Assembly (NCBI GenBank): GCA_019745275.1
Contig: JAIETJ010000122.1
Coordinates: 1 to 37,937, forward strand
Direction: 5' to 3'
Origin: Pseudomonadaceae bacterium
Lineage (GTDB): Bacteria; Pseudomonadota; Gammaproteobacteria; Pseudomonadales; Pseudomonadaceae
DNA length: 37,937 nucleotides
Position 1 is the stretch's first letter; every line of letters begins with the position of its first letter. The notes under the pieces are model-generated. The model saw only the letters and a list, made by a program, of their open reading frames with translations. It made no database searches and was not told the DNA's origin. The translations under genes and the position numbers were made by a program. This document shows positions 16,697-25,008 of this stretch, in pieces.

Positions 16697-18121
16697 TCAG
16701 GCCGCGGCGTTGGGCAGGTACGGCGTCCACGCCTCGGGAATCTGTTCCAGTCGTGGATAATTAAGCTCACCCAGTTGTAAGTGCGTCAGCAGAAACGGCG
16801 TATGCCGTAAATGCATGGGCACATGCCGCAACTCCGGTAACCAGAGGCTGACATAGACAGCCTCTGGATCGTATTGGCGGGCTTGGCGCAGGGCATTAAA
16901 CAGGTGGTTATAGCGCGGGTCGCAAGCCACTCCGGCCAAATACGCCCAATTGCCCCAGTTGCTGGCTGGGTCGTAATCGATCAAGTGTTCCTCAAACCAC
17001 GCGGCCCCGTGGCGCCAGTCTTGCTGCAAGTCGTTGACTAAATAACAGGCCACCACTTGCCTGCCACGGTTCGAGATATACCCTGTGGCGGCCAGTTCGC
17101 GCATATTGGCATCCACCAGCGGCATGCCGGTGCGGCCATGACACCATTGCTGGAAGCGCGCATCGACCTGTTGCGGGGTGTTGGCGGTGGCCTTCAACGC
17201 GCCCACTTGAAACAGCGCACTGCCGTGGCGTAGCAGCGTCCAGCGGAAAAACTCCCGCCACAGCAGTTCCACCCACAAACCGTGAGTGGAGTCATTACGG
17301 CCGAATTGCGCCTCATGGCGGCGTAATTCGGCGGCCACCCGGCGTGGCGACAAACAGCCATTGGCCAGCCACGGCGAGAATTTAGACGAGTATTCGCTGC
17401 CGATCATGCCGTCGCGGGTTTGCTGATAGTGGCGCACGTTTTGACTGTTCCACAGGTAGTCACGCAAGCGCGCCATACCGGCCACCTCGCCGCCAGCGAA
17501 TGGGAAGGCGCTGGCGGCGACGCTAAGCGGCTCACCTAAACCGAGTTGCGACAAGCTTGGTAAAGCCCTCAGGAGTTGTTCCGCGCCCTGCGGCAGCGGT
17601 GGTAGATGCTCCGGGGCCGGCCGAGGCTGGAACACATACAGTTGTTGTTCGATCAGCGGGCAGAACTGGCTAAACACCTGAGGCAATTCAATAGGCTCGC
17701 AGGGCAGTTGTTCGGCGCGCAACAGTCCATTGCTGGGTAGCTCGCGCAACTCCACGGGGCCTAAGCGTTCGCTAACCCGGTCGAGCCGGCGGCGTTCGTC
17801 TGGGGCGATTTCGGCAAGGGTCAGTACCTCTTGCAGGTGGAAGCGTTCAGTCAGTTGCGGAATGAGTTGCTCGGCGAGACCTTGCAAGAATAATAAGTGC
17901 GAGCCGCGTTGGCGTAACGCGCCGTCGAGGGCGGCCAAACTTTCGAGCAGCAAGCGTGCGCGGTGTACGCCAAGTGGGCGGCTACCTAAAGCGCCTAATT
18001 CAAATTGCTCGGGCTCAAAAATGAACACCGGCAACAGGCATTCGGCGTCTAATCCCGCCTGCAATGCCGGATGATCGTCGAGACGTAGATCGTTCTTGAA
18101 CCAAAGCAGAGCGCGGCGCAT
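16697..18121 (-). CDS. DASH-type cryptochrome / deoxyribodipyrimidine photolyase
   Basis: Flavoprotein of the photolyase/cryptochrome family, 474 residues, using FAD and probably a folate antenna to act on cyclobutane pyrimidine dimers in light. The N-terminal alpha/beta domain begins RRALLWFKNDLRLDDHPAL. The C-terminal FAD domain carries GLWVELLWREFFRW, GRQVVACYLVNDLQQDWR and DYDPASNWGNWAYLAGVACD, which are characteristic of the DASH subfamily rather than class I Phr. The segment RQYDPEAVYVSLWLPEL also fits. DASH proteins generally repair single-stranded or looped DNA. The ATG at 18119-18121 has GAGG nine bases upstream. It is convergent with dgcP, with 80 bp and no clear terminator between. 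Confidence 0.88.
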   Translation of the reverse strand: MRRALLWFKNDLRLDDHPALQAGLDAECLLPVFIFEPEQFELGALGSRPLGVHRARLLLESLAALDGALRQRGSHLLFLQGLAEQLIPQLTERFHLQEVLTLAEIAPDERRRLDRVSERLGPVELRELPSNGLLRAEQLPCEPIELPQVFSQFCPLIEQQLYVFQPRPAPEHLPPLPQGAEQLLRALPSLSQLGLGEPLSVAASAFPFAGGEVAGMARLRDYLWNSQNVRHYQQTRDGMIGSEYSSKFSPWLANGCLSPRRVAAELRRHEAQFGRNDSTHGLWVELLWREFFRWTLLRHGSALFQVGALKATANTPQQVDARFQQWCHGRTGMPLVDANMRELAATGYISNRGRQVVACYLVNDLQQDWRHGAAWFEEHLIDYDPASNWGNWAYLAGVACDPRYNHLFNALRQARQYDPEAVYVSLWLPELRHVPMHLRHTPFLLTHLQLGELNYPRLEQIPEAWTPYLPNAAA

Positions 18122-18325
18122 GGCGAACATCCTCAAAGGCTTGCTCTAACAATACGCCGCGCCTACAAAATTGTTTGGCCGTTCATCTGCTCCAGCGCCC
18201 CCCGTGTCCGGTCTGTGCGGCGTTGCACACTGATGCGCGGCGTTTTGGCGCTGCGACTGACGCTTGCACGACAGACGTAAGTGCCGCCGGCCACTAAACT
18301 GCGCGGCTATAGACAGGAGTTGTTA

Positions 18326-18919
18326 ATGGACATTTTCGCGGTAGCGGTGCTGATATTTTTGATTACCGACCCCTTTGGCAACACGGCTATTTATTTAGCC
18401 GCGCTGAAAAACGTCGCGCCCGAACGCCGCTTTCGGGTGGCCTTGCGTGAGTTGTTATTTGCCTTAGGTTTATTGATGTTGTTCTTAACCTTTGGTGAAA
18501 AAGTCCTCAGTGGCTTGGGCTTGTCGCGCGAGTCCACGGCCATTGCCGGCGGGATTATCTTGTTTGTGATTGCCATGCGGATGATCTTTCCCGGCCCACA
18601 AGGGGTGCTCGGCGACCTGCCCGACGGTGAGCCGATGCTGGTGCCCTTAGCTACGCCGGCATTAGCCGGGCCCTCGGCGCTGGCCATGCTGATGACCCTG
18701 CGCAACACCTACACGGGCGAGCTTTGGGAACTGTATCTGGCGGTGTTTTTAGCCTGGGCGGCGACCGCGATAATCCTGCTGCAGGCCACCGCCTTGCAAC
18801 GTTATCTCGGCCCGCGTGGTCTGAGTGCGATCGAGCGGTTAACCGGCATGCTGCTGATTATGCTCAGTGTCGATATGCTGCTGGACAATCTGCAGAGCAT
18901 TTTGCACATCATTCCATAA
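18326..18919 (+). CDS. MarC/YhgN family integral membrane protein
   Basis: Six-helix inner-membrane protein of 197 residues. The start MDIFAVAVLIFLITDPFGN is a classical MarC-family opening (helix 1 with the DPFGN or NP motif), and LATPALAGPSALAMLM in the middle is the family re-entrant signature. The function of the family is not established; the old multiple-antibiotic-resistance link has been withdrawn. ACAGGAG precedes the ATG, which decides the start over the longer frame to 18281. Only 27 bp separate it from ampDh2. A more distant MarC paralogue lies at 27875. Confidence 0.88.
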   Translation: MDIFAVAVLIFLITDPFGNTAIYLAALKNVAPERRFRVALRELLFALGLLMLFLTFGEKVLSGLGLSRESTAIAGGIILFVIAMRMIFPGPQGVLGDLPDGEPMLVPLATPALAGPSALAMLMTLRNTYTGELWELYLAVFLAWAATAIILLQATALQRYLGPRGLSAIERLTGMLLIMLSVDMLLDNLQSILHIIP

Positions 18920-18946
18920 CCGTCCAGACAGGTTTTTGCCCGCCCC

Positions 18947-19720
18947 ATGAGAGCTTTTATCTTCACCTGTTGCCTTGTGCTGCTGGCTGCTTGCAACAGT
19001 GGCCCGAGTATCGACCGCAGCATCGTCTCGGCCAATCAGGACAGTCGCGTGCAGTATGTGGTGCTGCACTACACCTCAACCGATTTGGCTCATTCGTTAG
19101 AATTACTCACCCATGGCGAGGTCAGCAGCCACTACCTAATCGCTGAGCAACCGCCGACTATTTACCAATTGGTCGATGAAAATCGGCGCGCCTGGCATGC
19201 CGGCGAAAGCCAGTGGCGTGGCCGTACTTGGCTGAACTCCAGCAGCATCGGCATCGAACTGGTCAATCAAGGCTTTACCGATACCCCCGAGGGCCGCGTC
19301 TGGCAGCCCTATAGCGAGGCGCAAATTGCCGCGCTAATTGTTTTGCTCAAGGACATAGTCGCCCGCCACCACTTGCCGCTGGACAGCATCATTGGCCATA
19401 GCGACATAGCCCCCCAGCGCAAAACCGATCCTGGGCCGATGTTTCCGTGGCAGCGTTTGGCCGATGCAGGCCTGATTTCATGGCCGGACGCGGCCGCGGT
19501 GGCGCAGCAAAAGCTACGCTTTAGCCACGAGTTACCACCGGCCAGTTGGTTTGCCGCACAGTTACGCCAACAGGGCTATGCCGTACCCGTTGGAGATGTA
19601 TGGGATAAACCCCTGCAAAATGTGCTGGCAGCATTTCAAATGAAATACCGTCCAGCCCGTTTTGATGGTCAGCCCGATGCACAAACCGCGGCCTTGCTCG
19701 CCGTGTTGAGTAAGCACTAA
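18947..19720 (+). CDS. ampDh2: N-acetylmuramoyl-L-alanine amidase AmpDh2 (lipoprotein)
   Basis: Zinc amidase that cuts the bond between N-acetylmuramic acid and the stem peptide. The 257-residue product has a lipoprotein signal with lipobox LAAC (C16). The residues after the cysteine are Asn-Ser, so outer-membrane sorting is expected. The amidase_2 domain covers about 35-165, with predicted zinc ligands H41 (VVLHYTS), H151 (GHSDIAP) and D161 (KTDPGP). A C-terminal peptidoglycan-binding segment covers about 185-255. This lipoprotein architecture is that of periplasmic AmpDh2 rather than cytosolic AmpD. Its activity affects cell-wall turnover and beta-lactamase induction. Confidence 0.88.
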   Translation: MRAFIFTCCLVLLAACNSGPSIDRSIVSANQDSRVQYVVLHYTSTDLAHSLELLTHGEVSSHYLIAEQPPTIYQLVDENRRAWHAGESQWRGRTWLNSSSIGIELVNQGFTDTPEGRVWQPYSEAQIAALIVLLKDIVARHHLPLDSIIGHSDIAPQRKTDPGPMFPWQRLADAGLISWPDAAAVAQQKLRFSHELPPASWFAAQLRQQGYAVPVGDVWDKPLQNVLAAFQMKYRPARFDGQPDAQTAALLAVLSKH

Positions 19721-19741
19721 TCGCCTAAGGGAGTTACACGG

Positions 19742-21331
19742 ATGGCCAACAAACACAGGACGTGGTTTAAAGCCGTTTACCGACCATTGCCAATGGGGCT
19801 GATCTTTACGTTTATCAGCGCGCTCGGGTTGCTGTGGGGGGCATGGAATTTGGCTGGCTGGCAAGCTCGCGAGGCCGAGCGTAGCGCCTTGCAAGCGCTC
19901 CACGACCAAGCCAGCGAAAGCAGCTTGCGGTTTTATACGCAGCTGTATGGGTCTCTGCAGACCTTGGAGGCAGTGCCCTTGCAACGCTGCACGGCCGCTG
20001 GCTTGGCGCAGTTGCACGATTTGCGTCGGCACCTGCTGTATGTGCGTGAGATCGGTTATCTGTCGGCTAACGAGCCGGTCTGCGGCTCTGGACGGATACC
20101 TACGATCAGCGAGTTGCAGCAGTACCAGCACTGGCAGTTTGGCGAGGTGGATTTATGGTGGGCGCCGGATAATTTGGCTGATCCGCAGTTGCCTTCGCTG
20201 GTGATGGGCCGAAACGGTTATCTACTAGCCTCAAGCTTGCAGTATTTACGCGACCAAATTTCCATGCCCACGGGTATCGATGCTTTGGTGGTCGGCCCCA
20301 AGAGCGCCCAGGTGCTGGACTTTAGGGGCGTTAGCACGAGTCTCAGTGCTGAGCAGCAGCGTGCTTTGGCCTCCTCGCAACCACTGTGGATCGGTCGGCA
20401 GCGGGTGTATATCAGCGGGCCTAGTGATAACTATGGTATGCGCCTGTTGATCAGTGCCGACCCGCAACGTTTGCAACAACTCACGTGGCAATATCGTGCG
20501 CTTTGGGCCGTGATGGCGCTGCTGCTTGCGGCGCTTATTGGCTGGTTGGCAGCCCTGCAACTACGGCGCGACCAATCGCTGGAGCGCGCCCTGCAAATGG
20601 CCCTGCGCCGTGGTGAATTAGAAGTCGATTACCAGCCTTTGGTTGACCTCGAAACCCGCCGTTGCTTGGGCGCTGAAGCGCTAGTGCGGTGGCGTCGGGC
20701 TGACGGCCAGCGGGTGCGCCCGGACCTATTTATTCCGCAAGCGGAAGACAGCGGGCAGATCTGCGCCATTACTCAACGAGTGATCGAACTGGTGTTAAGC
20801 GAGCAAGGCGAATTCCTCAAACAAAACCCGAATTTGTATATCTCGGTCAATTTGGCCGCGGCCGATATTCTCGATGCAAGCTTTGTTCAGCATGCCCAGG
20901 CGCTGCTGACAAAATATCAGGTGGCGCCCGCACAGTTACTCTATGAGGTTACTGAGCGTGGATTGGTCGATGTCGCACTGGCGAGCAGTTTGTTACAGGC
21001 GCTGCGTGACAGTGGTCATCGAATCGCCATCGATGACTTTGGTACGGGTTACTCCAGCTTGTCCTATCTGCAACAGTTACCAGTGGATGTATTGAAAATC
21101 GACAAGAGCTTTGTCGACACCCTCGGTTCGGAGGCGGCCAGTAGCCCAGTGGCCCCGCATATTATCCAGATGGCCCGCTCGCTGGGCCTCAAGGTGATAG
21201 CCGAAGGTATCGAACATGAGGCGCAGGCCAGTTTGTTGCTGGAGTTGGGCGCGCATGTCGGTCAGGGTTGGCTATTCGCCAAGGCCATGGACGCCGCCAG
21301 CTTCCGGGCTTTTGTTGCCGAGCATGGCTGA
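19742..21331 (+). CDS. Membrane c-di-GMP phosphodiesterase, CSS-motif/EAL domains
   Basis: The product has 529 residues: a first membrane helix at about 18-40, a periplasmic domain (about 41-245), a second helix near 250-270, and a cytoplasmic EAL domain. In the periplasmic part C83 (QRCTAAGL) and C114 (EPVCGSG) sit where CSS-motif proteins have their redox-active cysteines, although the literal CSS triplet is CGS here. In that family, disulfide state, controlled by the DSB system, sets enzyme activity. The EAL motif is at 312-314 (AEALVRW), DDFGTG at 431-436, and KIDKSFV and EGIE are present, so the phosphodiesterase looks active. AAGGGAG precedes the ATG; ampDh2 ends 21 bp upstream. Confidence 0.88.
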   Translation: MANKHRTWFKAVYRPLPMGLIFTFISALGLLWGAWNLAGWQAREAERSALQALHDQASESSLRFYTQLYGSLQTLEAVPLQRCTAAGLAQLHDLRRHLLYVREIGYLSANEPVCGSGRIPTISELQQYQHWQFGEVDLWWAPDNLADPQLPSLVMGRNGYLLASSLQYLRDQISMPTGIDALVVGPKSAQVLDFRGVSTSLSAEQQRALASSQPLWIGRQRVYISGPSDNYGMRLLISADPQRLQQLTWQYRALWAVMALLLAALIGWLAALQLRRDQSLERALQMALRRGELEVDYQPLVDLETRRCLGAEALVRWRRADGQRVRPDLFIPQAEDSGQICAITQRVIELVLSEQGEFLKQNPNLYISVNLAAADILDASFVQHAQALLTKYQVAPAQLLYEVTERGLVDVALASSLLQALRDSGHRIAIDDFGTGYSSLSYLQQLPVDVLKIDKSFVDTLGSEAASSPVAPHIIQMARSLGLKVIAEGIEHEAQASLLLELGAHVGQGWLFAKAMDAASFRAFVAEHG

Positions 21332-21404
21332 GCTTACTTGCGGCAGTCGCGCTTTACTGGCGTCGCTCGTATCATCGCCGCCTGACTGGAAAGGATGATC
21401 GACA

Positions 21405-22634
21405 ATGCTCAACGGCTTATGGCTAAGTTTTTTCGTGGTAGCTACTGTGGCCGCGCTGTCGCGTTGGTTGCTCGGCGACGATCCGGCGGTGTTTGCCGCT
21501 ATGGTCGAAAGCCTGTTCGGCATGGCCAAATTATCGGTCGAGGTGATGGTGCTGCTGTTCGGCACCCTGACCCTGTGGCTGGGCTTTTTACGTATTGCCG
21601 AGCGCGCCGGTTTGGTCGATGTGCTGGCGCGCCTGCTCGGCCCGTTGTTTGCCCGGCTGATGCCCGAAGTGCCGCGCGGCCACCCGGCGCTCGGGCTGAT
21701 TACCCTAAACTTTGCCGCCAATGGCCTGGGCCTGGATAACGCCGCCACCCCGATCGGTCTCAAGGCCATGAAGGCCTTGCAAGAGCTGAACCCGAGCAGC
21801 AGCACCGCGAGTAACGCGCAGATCTTGTTTCTGGTGCTGAATGCCTCGTCCCTGACCCTGCTGCCGGTGAGCATCTTTATGTACCGCGCCCAGCAAGGTG
21901 CGCCCGATCCGACCCTGGTGTTTTTGCCGATTTTACTGGCCACCAGCGCCTCGACCTTGGCTGGTCTGCTGTCGGTGGCCTTTATGCAGCGGCTAAAGCT
22001 CTGGGACCCAGTGGTGCTAGCCTATTTAATTCCCGGTGCCTTACTGCTCGGTGGCGGCATGGCGCTGTTGGCGGGCTTGTCTGCCAGTGCGTTGGCGGCG
22101 TTGTCCTCATTGATGGGTAATTTGACTCTGTTCGGCCTGATTCTGGCGTTTCTGCTCTGCGGTGCGCTGAAGAAGGTGCCGGTGTACGAGGCCTTTGTCG
22201 AAGGTGCGAAAGAAGGCTTCGAGGTGGCCAAAAGCCTGTTGCCGTACTTGGTGGCCATGCTCTGCGCGGTCGGTGTACTGCGCGCTTCGGGGGCGCTGGA
22301 GTTCGGTCTGGATGGGATTCGCCACCTGATCGAATGGGCCGGCTGGGACACGCGCTTCGTTGATGCCTTGCCGACCGCGCTGGTCAAGCCGTTTTCCGGC
22401 AGTGCGGCGCGCGCCATGCTGATCGAGACCATGCAGAGCCACGGCGTCGATAGCTTCCCAGCGTTGGTGGCCGCGACCATGCAAGGCAGCACCGAAACCA
22501 CCTTCTATGTGCTGGCGGTGTATTTTGGCGCGGTCGGCATCCAGCGCGCCCGCCATGCAGTGGGCTGTGCGCTACTGGCTGATTTTGCCGGGGTACTGGC
22601 GTCGATCGGTGTGTGTTACTGGTTCTTTGGTTAA
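21405..22634 (+). CDS. Nucleoside-recognition (Gate) domain membrane protein, SpmA-SpmB fusion type
   Basis: Polytopic inner-membrane protein of 409 residues. Two homologous nucleoside-recognition domains are visible. The first includes GLITLNFAANGLGLDNAATP (near 100-120), as in spore-maturation protein A. The second includes LVKPFSGSAARAML and ATMQGSTETTFYVLAVYFG (near 325-375), as in SpmB. In many Gram-negative bacteria the two Bacillus proteins are fused like this. Transported substrate and role are unknown; the spore link does not apply here. GGAAAGG lies upstream of the ATG. It converges on the lipoprotein gene at 22660. Confidence 0.85.
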   Translation: MLNGLWLSFFVVATVAALSRWLLGDDPAVFAAMVESLFGMAKLSVEVMVLLFGTLTLWLGFLRIAERAGLVDVLARLLGPLFARLMPEVPRGHPALGLITLNFAANGLGLDNAATPIGLKAMKALQELNPSSSTASNAQILFLVLNASSLTLLPVSIFMYRAQQGAPDPTLVFLPILLATSASTLAGLLSVAFMQRLKLWDPVVLAYLIPGALLLGGGMALLAGLSASALAALSSLMGNLTLFGLILAFLLCGALKKVPVYEAFVEGAKEGFEVAKSLLPYLVAMLCAVGVLRASGALEFGLDGIRHLIEWAGWDTRFVDALPTALVKPFSGSAARAMLIETMQSHGVDSFPALVAATMQGSTETTFYVLAVYFGAVGIQRARHAVGCALLADFAGVLASIGVCYWFFG

Positions 22635-22659
22635 GCCCCGCGTTGGGCAGGCGGTGGGG

Positions 22660-23283
22660 TTAAGGGCGTGCTTGCTGCCCTTGCGCTAGCGTCCACTGCA
22701 GTACCTGCGCTGCCAGTTGATCGCTGGCTTGGCCGAAGGCCTCTACCACGGCCGGCACTTGCGAATTACTTAGCGGTTGGCGTACCTCAAAGCGTTGGCT
22801 GGCAAAAATGCGCTGGCTGCGGCTGTCGACTAAGCGCGCCTGCAGGCGCACCAGCACCGTCACGTTGCCCTGTTGGTATTCGCTCTGGAACGCTTGCAGC
22901 TCGCCGCCGAGGGCTAAATCGGCCTGCAGGCCATCGTCGTCGCTACTGAGTGCGGTCACCCGACCATCGTTTTGAAAGGCATTCAGCAGATGATTGCGCA
23001 GCAAACGCGGGGCCGGATCGCTCCAGCGGTTGCCGGCATAGCTGCTGATTTGGTTGCCGTCTGGCAGCACGGCAATCCGGGCGGTGTCCAACGCTTGGCT
23101 GGCTTGCGTTTGGTTGATTCGTAGCGACCACGCCACGGCTGGCGCCGCGCTGGCGCTGACCGTTTGGCTGGGCAGCAGGTACACCTGCAACGGCGCACTT
23201 TGCGGAAATATCGAACAACTGCTGAGCAGGCACAGTAGGCTGAGTGCCGCTATTTTGGCGAATGCGGAGCAGTGCACGCTCAT
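22660..23283 (-). CDS. ABC-type transport auxiliary lipoprotein (PqiC/DUF330-like)
   Basis: The product has 207 residues with a lipoprotein signal ending LLSSC (C23). The following Ser-Ile favours the outer membrane. The mature part contains VYLLP, a DTARIAVLPDGNQISSYAGN stretch and RWSDPAPRLLRNHLLNAF, which match the auxiliary lipoproteins partnered with MCE transport systems. It is the last gene of a four-gene operon; its ATG overlaps the stop of the MlaD-like gene by four bases. It likely receives or anchors the MCE tunnel at the outer membrane, as inferred for PqiC. Confidence 0.87.
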   Translation of the reverse strand: MSVHCSAFAKIAALSLLCLLSSCSIFPQSAPLQVYLLPSQTVSASAAPAVAWSLRINQTQASQALDTARIAVLPDGNQISSYAGNRWSDPAPRLLRNHLLNAFQNDGRVTALSSDDDGLQADLALGGELQAFQSEYQQGNVTVLVRLQARLVDSRSQRIFASQRFEVRQPLSNSQVPAVVEAFGQASDQLAAQVLQWTLAQGQQARP

Positions 23284-24218
23284 GGTTGAAACTCCTGTGG
23301 TTGTTCGCGGCCGAGTAAATAACCGGCAGGATTGGCTTCGATGCGTTGTGAAATGCCTTTTAAGCTGGCCAAGGTTTCGCGCAGTTCACGCAGTGCCGGG
23401 CCCAGCTCTTGAAAGCTTTGCAGGCCCTCGCCAATGGCGGTTTGATTGCTGTTAAGCAACTGCTCAATGGTGCTACTGCTGCGTTGCAGTGCCGCCATGG
23501 TCTGCTGAGCGCTGAGTAGGGTGGCGCTGCCATGTTGGTCGAGCAGCCGATTGCTGGTACGCAGCAATTCGCTGGTCTGTGCCAGGGTCTGGTTGGCTTG
23601 TTTACTCAGTTGCGCCAGTTGGGTAATGGTTTGGCGCAGGTCGTTACGCTGCTCGGCCACTGCACCAGTGGCCAATTGTAAATTCTCTAGGGTCTGGCTA
23701 AGGCGCTGCGCATTTTCAGGGGCGAGCATTCGATTGGCATTGCTCAGCAGGTCGTTAATATTGCCCAGCAAGTCTTTGCCATTGTTCATCAAATGACTCA
23801 TCGAGGATTGCTCGGCAATGATGCGCGGTATTTTATTGTCCGCGCCAACCAGCTTGGGGCTGCCTGGTGCGCCGCTACTGAGTTGGATAAAGGAGCTGCC
23901 GGTGATTCCTGCCAGCGTTAGCTTGGCCGTGGTGTTAGTCCGTACCGGGGTGTTGGCTGCCACGCGAATGCGTACCAATACTAGGCTCGAATCTTTGGGA
24001 TCTAGCCGTAAGCGCTGTACATCGCCCACTTTGATGCCGCTGAACTGCACGGGGCTCCCGATTGATAGGCCGGTGACTGCCTCATGAAACACCACTTCGT
24101 AGTCGTCGTAGTTGTTGTCGAAGCTGGCTTTGCCCAACCACAGGGCAAACAGCAGCGCGCCGCCGGCCACCAACAGACTAAATAGACCGATTAATACATA
24201 GCGGGCATTGGTTTCCAT
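23280..24218 (-). CDS. MlaD-family (MCE domain) lipid-transport protein
   Basis: The product has 312 residues. One N-terminal membrane helix (about 7-27, YVLIGLFSLLVAGGALLFAL) anchors an MCE domain at about 35-120, which includes GLSIGSPVQFSGIKVG. A long C-terminal helical region rich in Gln, Asn and Leu runs to residue 312 and is expected to form coiled coil, as in needle-like MCE proteins. MCE hexamers carry lipid between inner and outer membrane. The ATG at 24216-24218 starts the helix directly; the longer frame to 24320 overlaps the ATPase gene. It follows the ATPase gene by one base and overlaps the lipoprotein gene by four. Confidence 0.92.
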   Translation of the reverse strand: METNARYVLIGLFSLLVAGGALLFALWLGKASFDNNYDDYEVVFHEAVTGLSIGSPVQFSGIKVGDVQRLRLDPKDSSLVLVRIRVAANTPVRTNTTAKLTLAGITGSSFIQLSSGAPGSPKLVGADNKIPRIIAEQSSMSHLMNNGKDLLGNINDLLSNANRMLAPENAQRLSQTLENLQLATGAVAEQRNDLRQTITQLAQLSKQANQTLAQTSELLRTSNRLLDQHGSATLLSAQQTMAALQRSSSTIEQLLNSNQTAIGEGLQSFQELGPALRELRETLASLKGISQRIEANPAGYLLGREQPQEFQP

Positions 24219-24219
24219 C

Positions 24220-25008
24220 TTATTTATGCTCCTGCAGCCGCACGGCTGCTTGTTCGGCTGCGCGTCCGCGCGGGCCGTGGAAATAATCGCGAACCCATGC
24301 GTCGTCGGTGGCCGCGACACGTTCTAGGGTGTCGGCCACCAGCACTTGCTTGTTGGCCAGCACGGCCACGCGGTCGGTGATGCGGTACAGCGTGTCGAGG
24401 TCGTGGGTGACCAGAAACACACTCAAGCCCAGCGCGTCGCGTAAGGTCAGAATCAATTGATCGAACGCTGCCGCGCCAATCGGGTCGAGCCCGGCAGTGG
24501 GTTCGTCGAGAAACAAAATGTCCGGGTCCAGTGCTAAGGCGCGCGCCAGTGCGGCACGTTTAATCATGCCGCCGGAGAGCTGTGCGGGGTATTTATCCGC
24601 CGCGCTGGCGGGCAAGCCAGCGAGGGCGACTTTTAATTGCGCCAGTTGATTGGCGCTGGCGCGCGACAGGCCGGCATGCTCGATCAGCGGTAGAGCAATG
24701 TTCTCGCGTACGGTGAGCGAGGAAAACAGTGCGCCTTGCTGGAACAGGACGCCAAAGCGACGTTCCAGCAGGGCGCGGCGCTCGCTGCTAAGGCCTTGCA
24801 AGGTTTCCCCAAATACCTCGACGGAGCCGGCATTTGGCTCGCGCAGGCCGACGATGCTGCGCAGTAACACCGACTTGCCGGTGCCCGAGCCGCCGACCAC
24901 GGCGAGAATCTCTCCGCGATAAATATCCAGATTAAGGTGTTCGTGTACGCACTGGCTGCCGAACCTGTTGGTCAGGTCGCGCACCTGTACTATGACTTGC
25001 CCACTCAC
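24220..25008 (-). CDS. MlaF-like ABC transporter ATP-binding protein
   Basis: ATPase for the MCE lipid transporter, 262 residues. Walker A is GGSGTGKS at 39-46, the signature appears as LSGGMIKRAALARAL, and Walker B is DILFLDEPTAGLDP. LSGGM followed by a basic residue is the form typical of MlaF/Ttg2A ATPases. The start overlaps the permease stop by four bases, and the MlaD-like start lies one base past its own stop. It is a separate copy from the chromosomal mlaFEDCB set expected elsewhere, since no mlaB or mlaC gene accompanies it. Confidence 0.92.
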   Translation of the reverse strand: MSGQVIVQVRDLTNRFGSQCVHEHLNLDIYRGEILAVVGGSGTGKSVLLRSIVGLREPNAGSVEVFGETLQGLSSERRALLERRFGVLFQQGALFSSLTVRENIALPLIEHAGLSRASANQLAQLKVALAGLPASAADKYPAQLSGGMIKRAALARALALDPDILFLDEPTAGLDPIGAAAFDQLILTLRDALGLSVFLVTHDLDTLYRITDRVAVLANKQVLVADTLERVAATDDAWVRDYFHGPRGRAAEQAAVRLQEHK

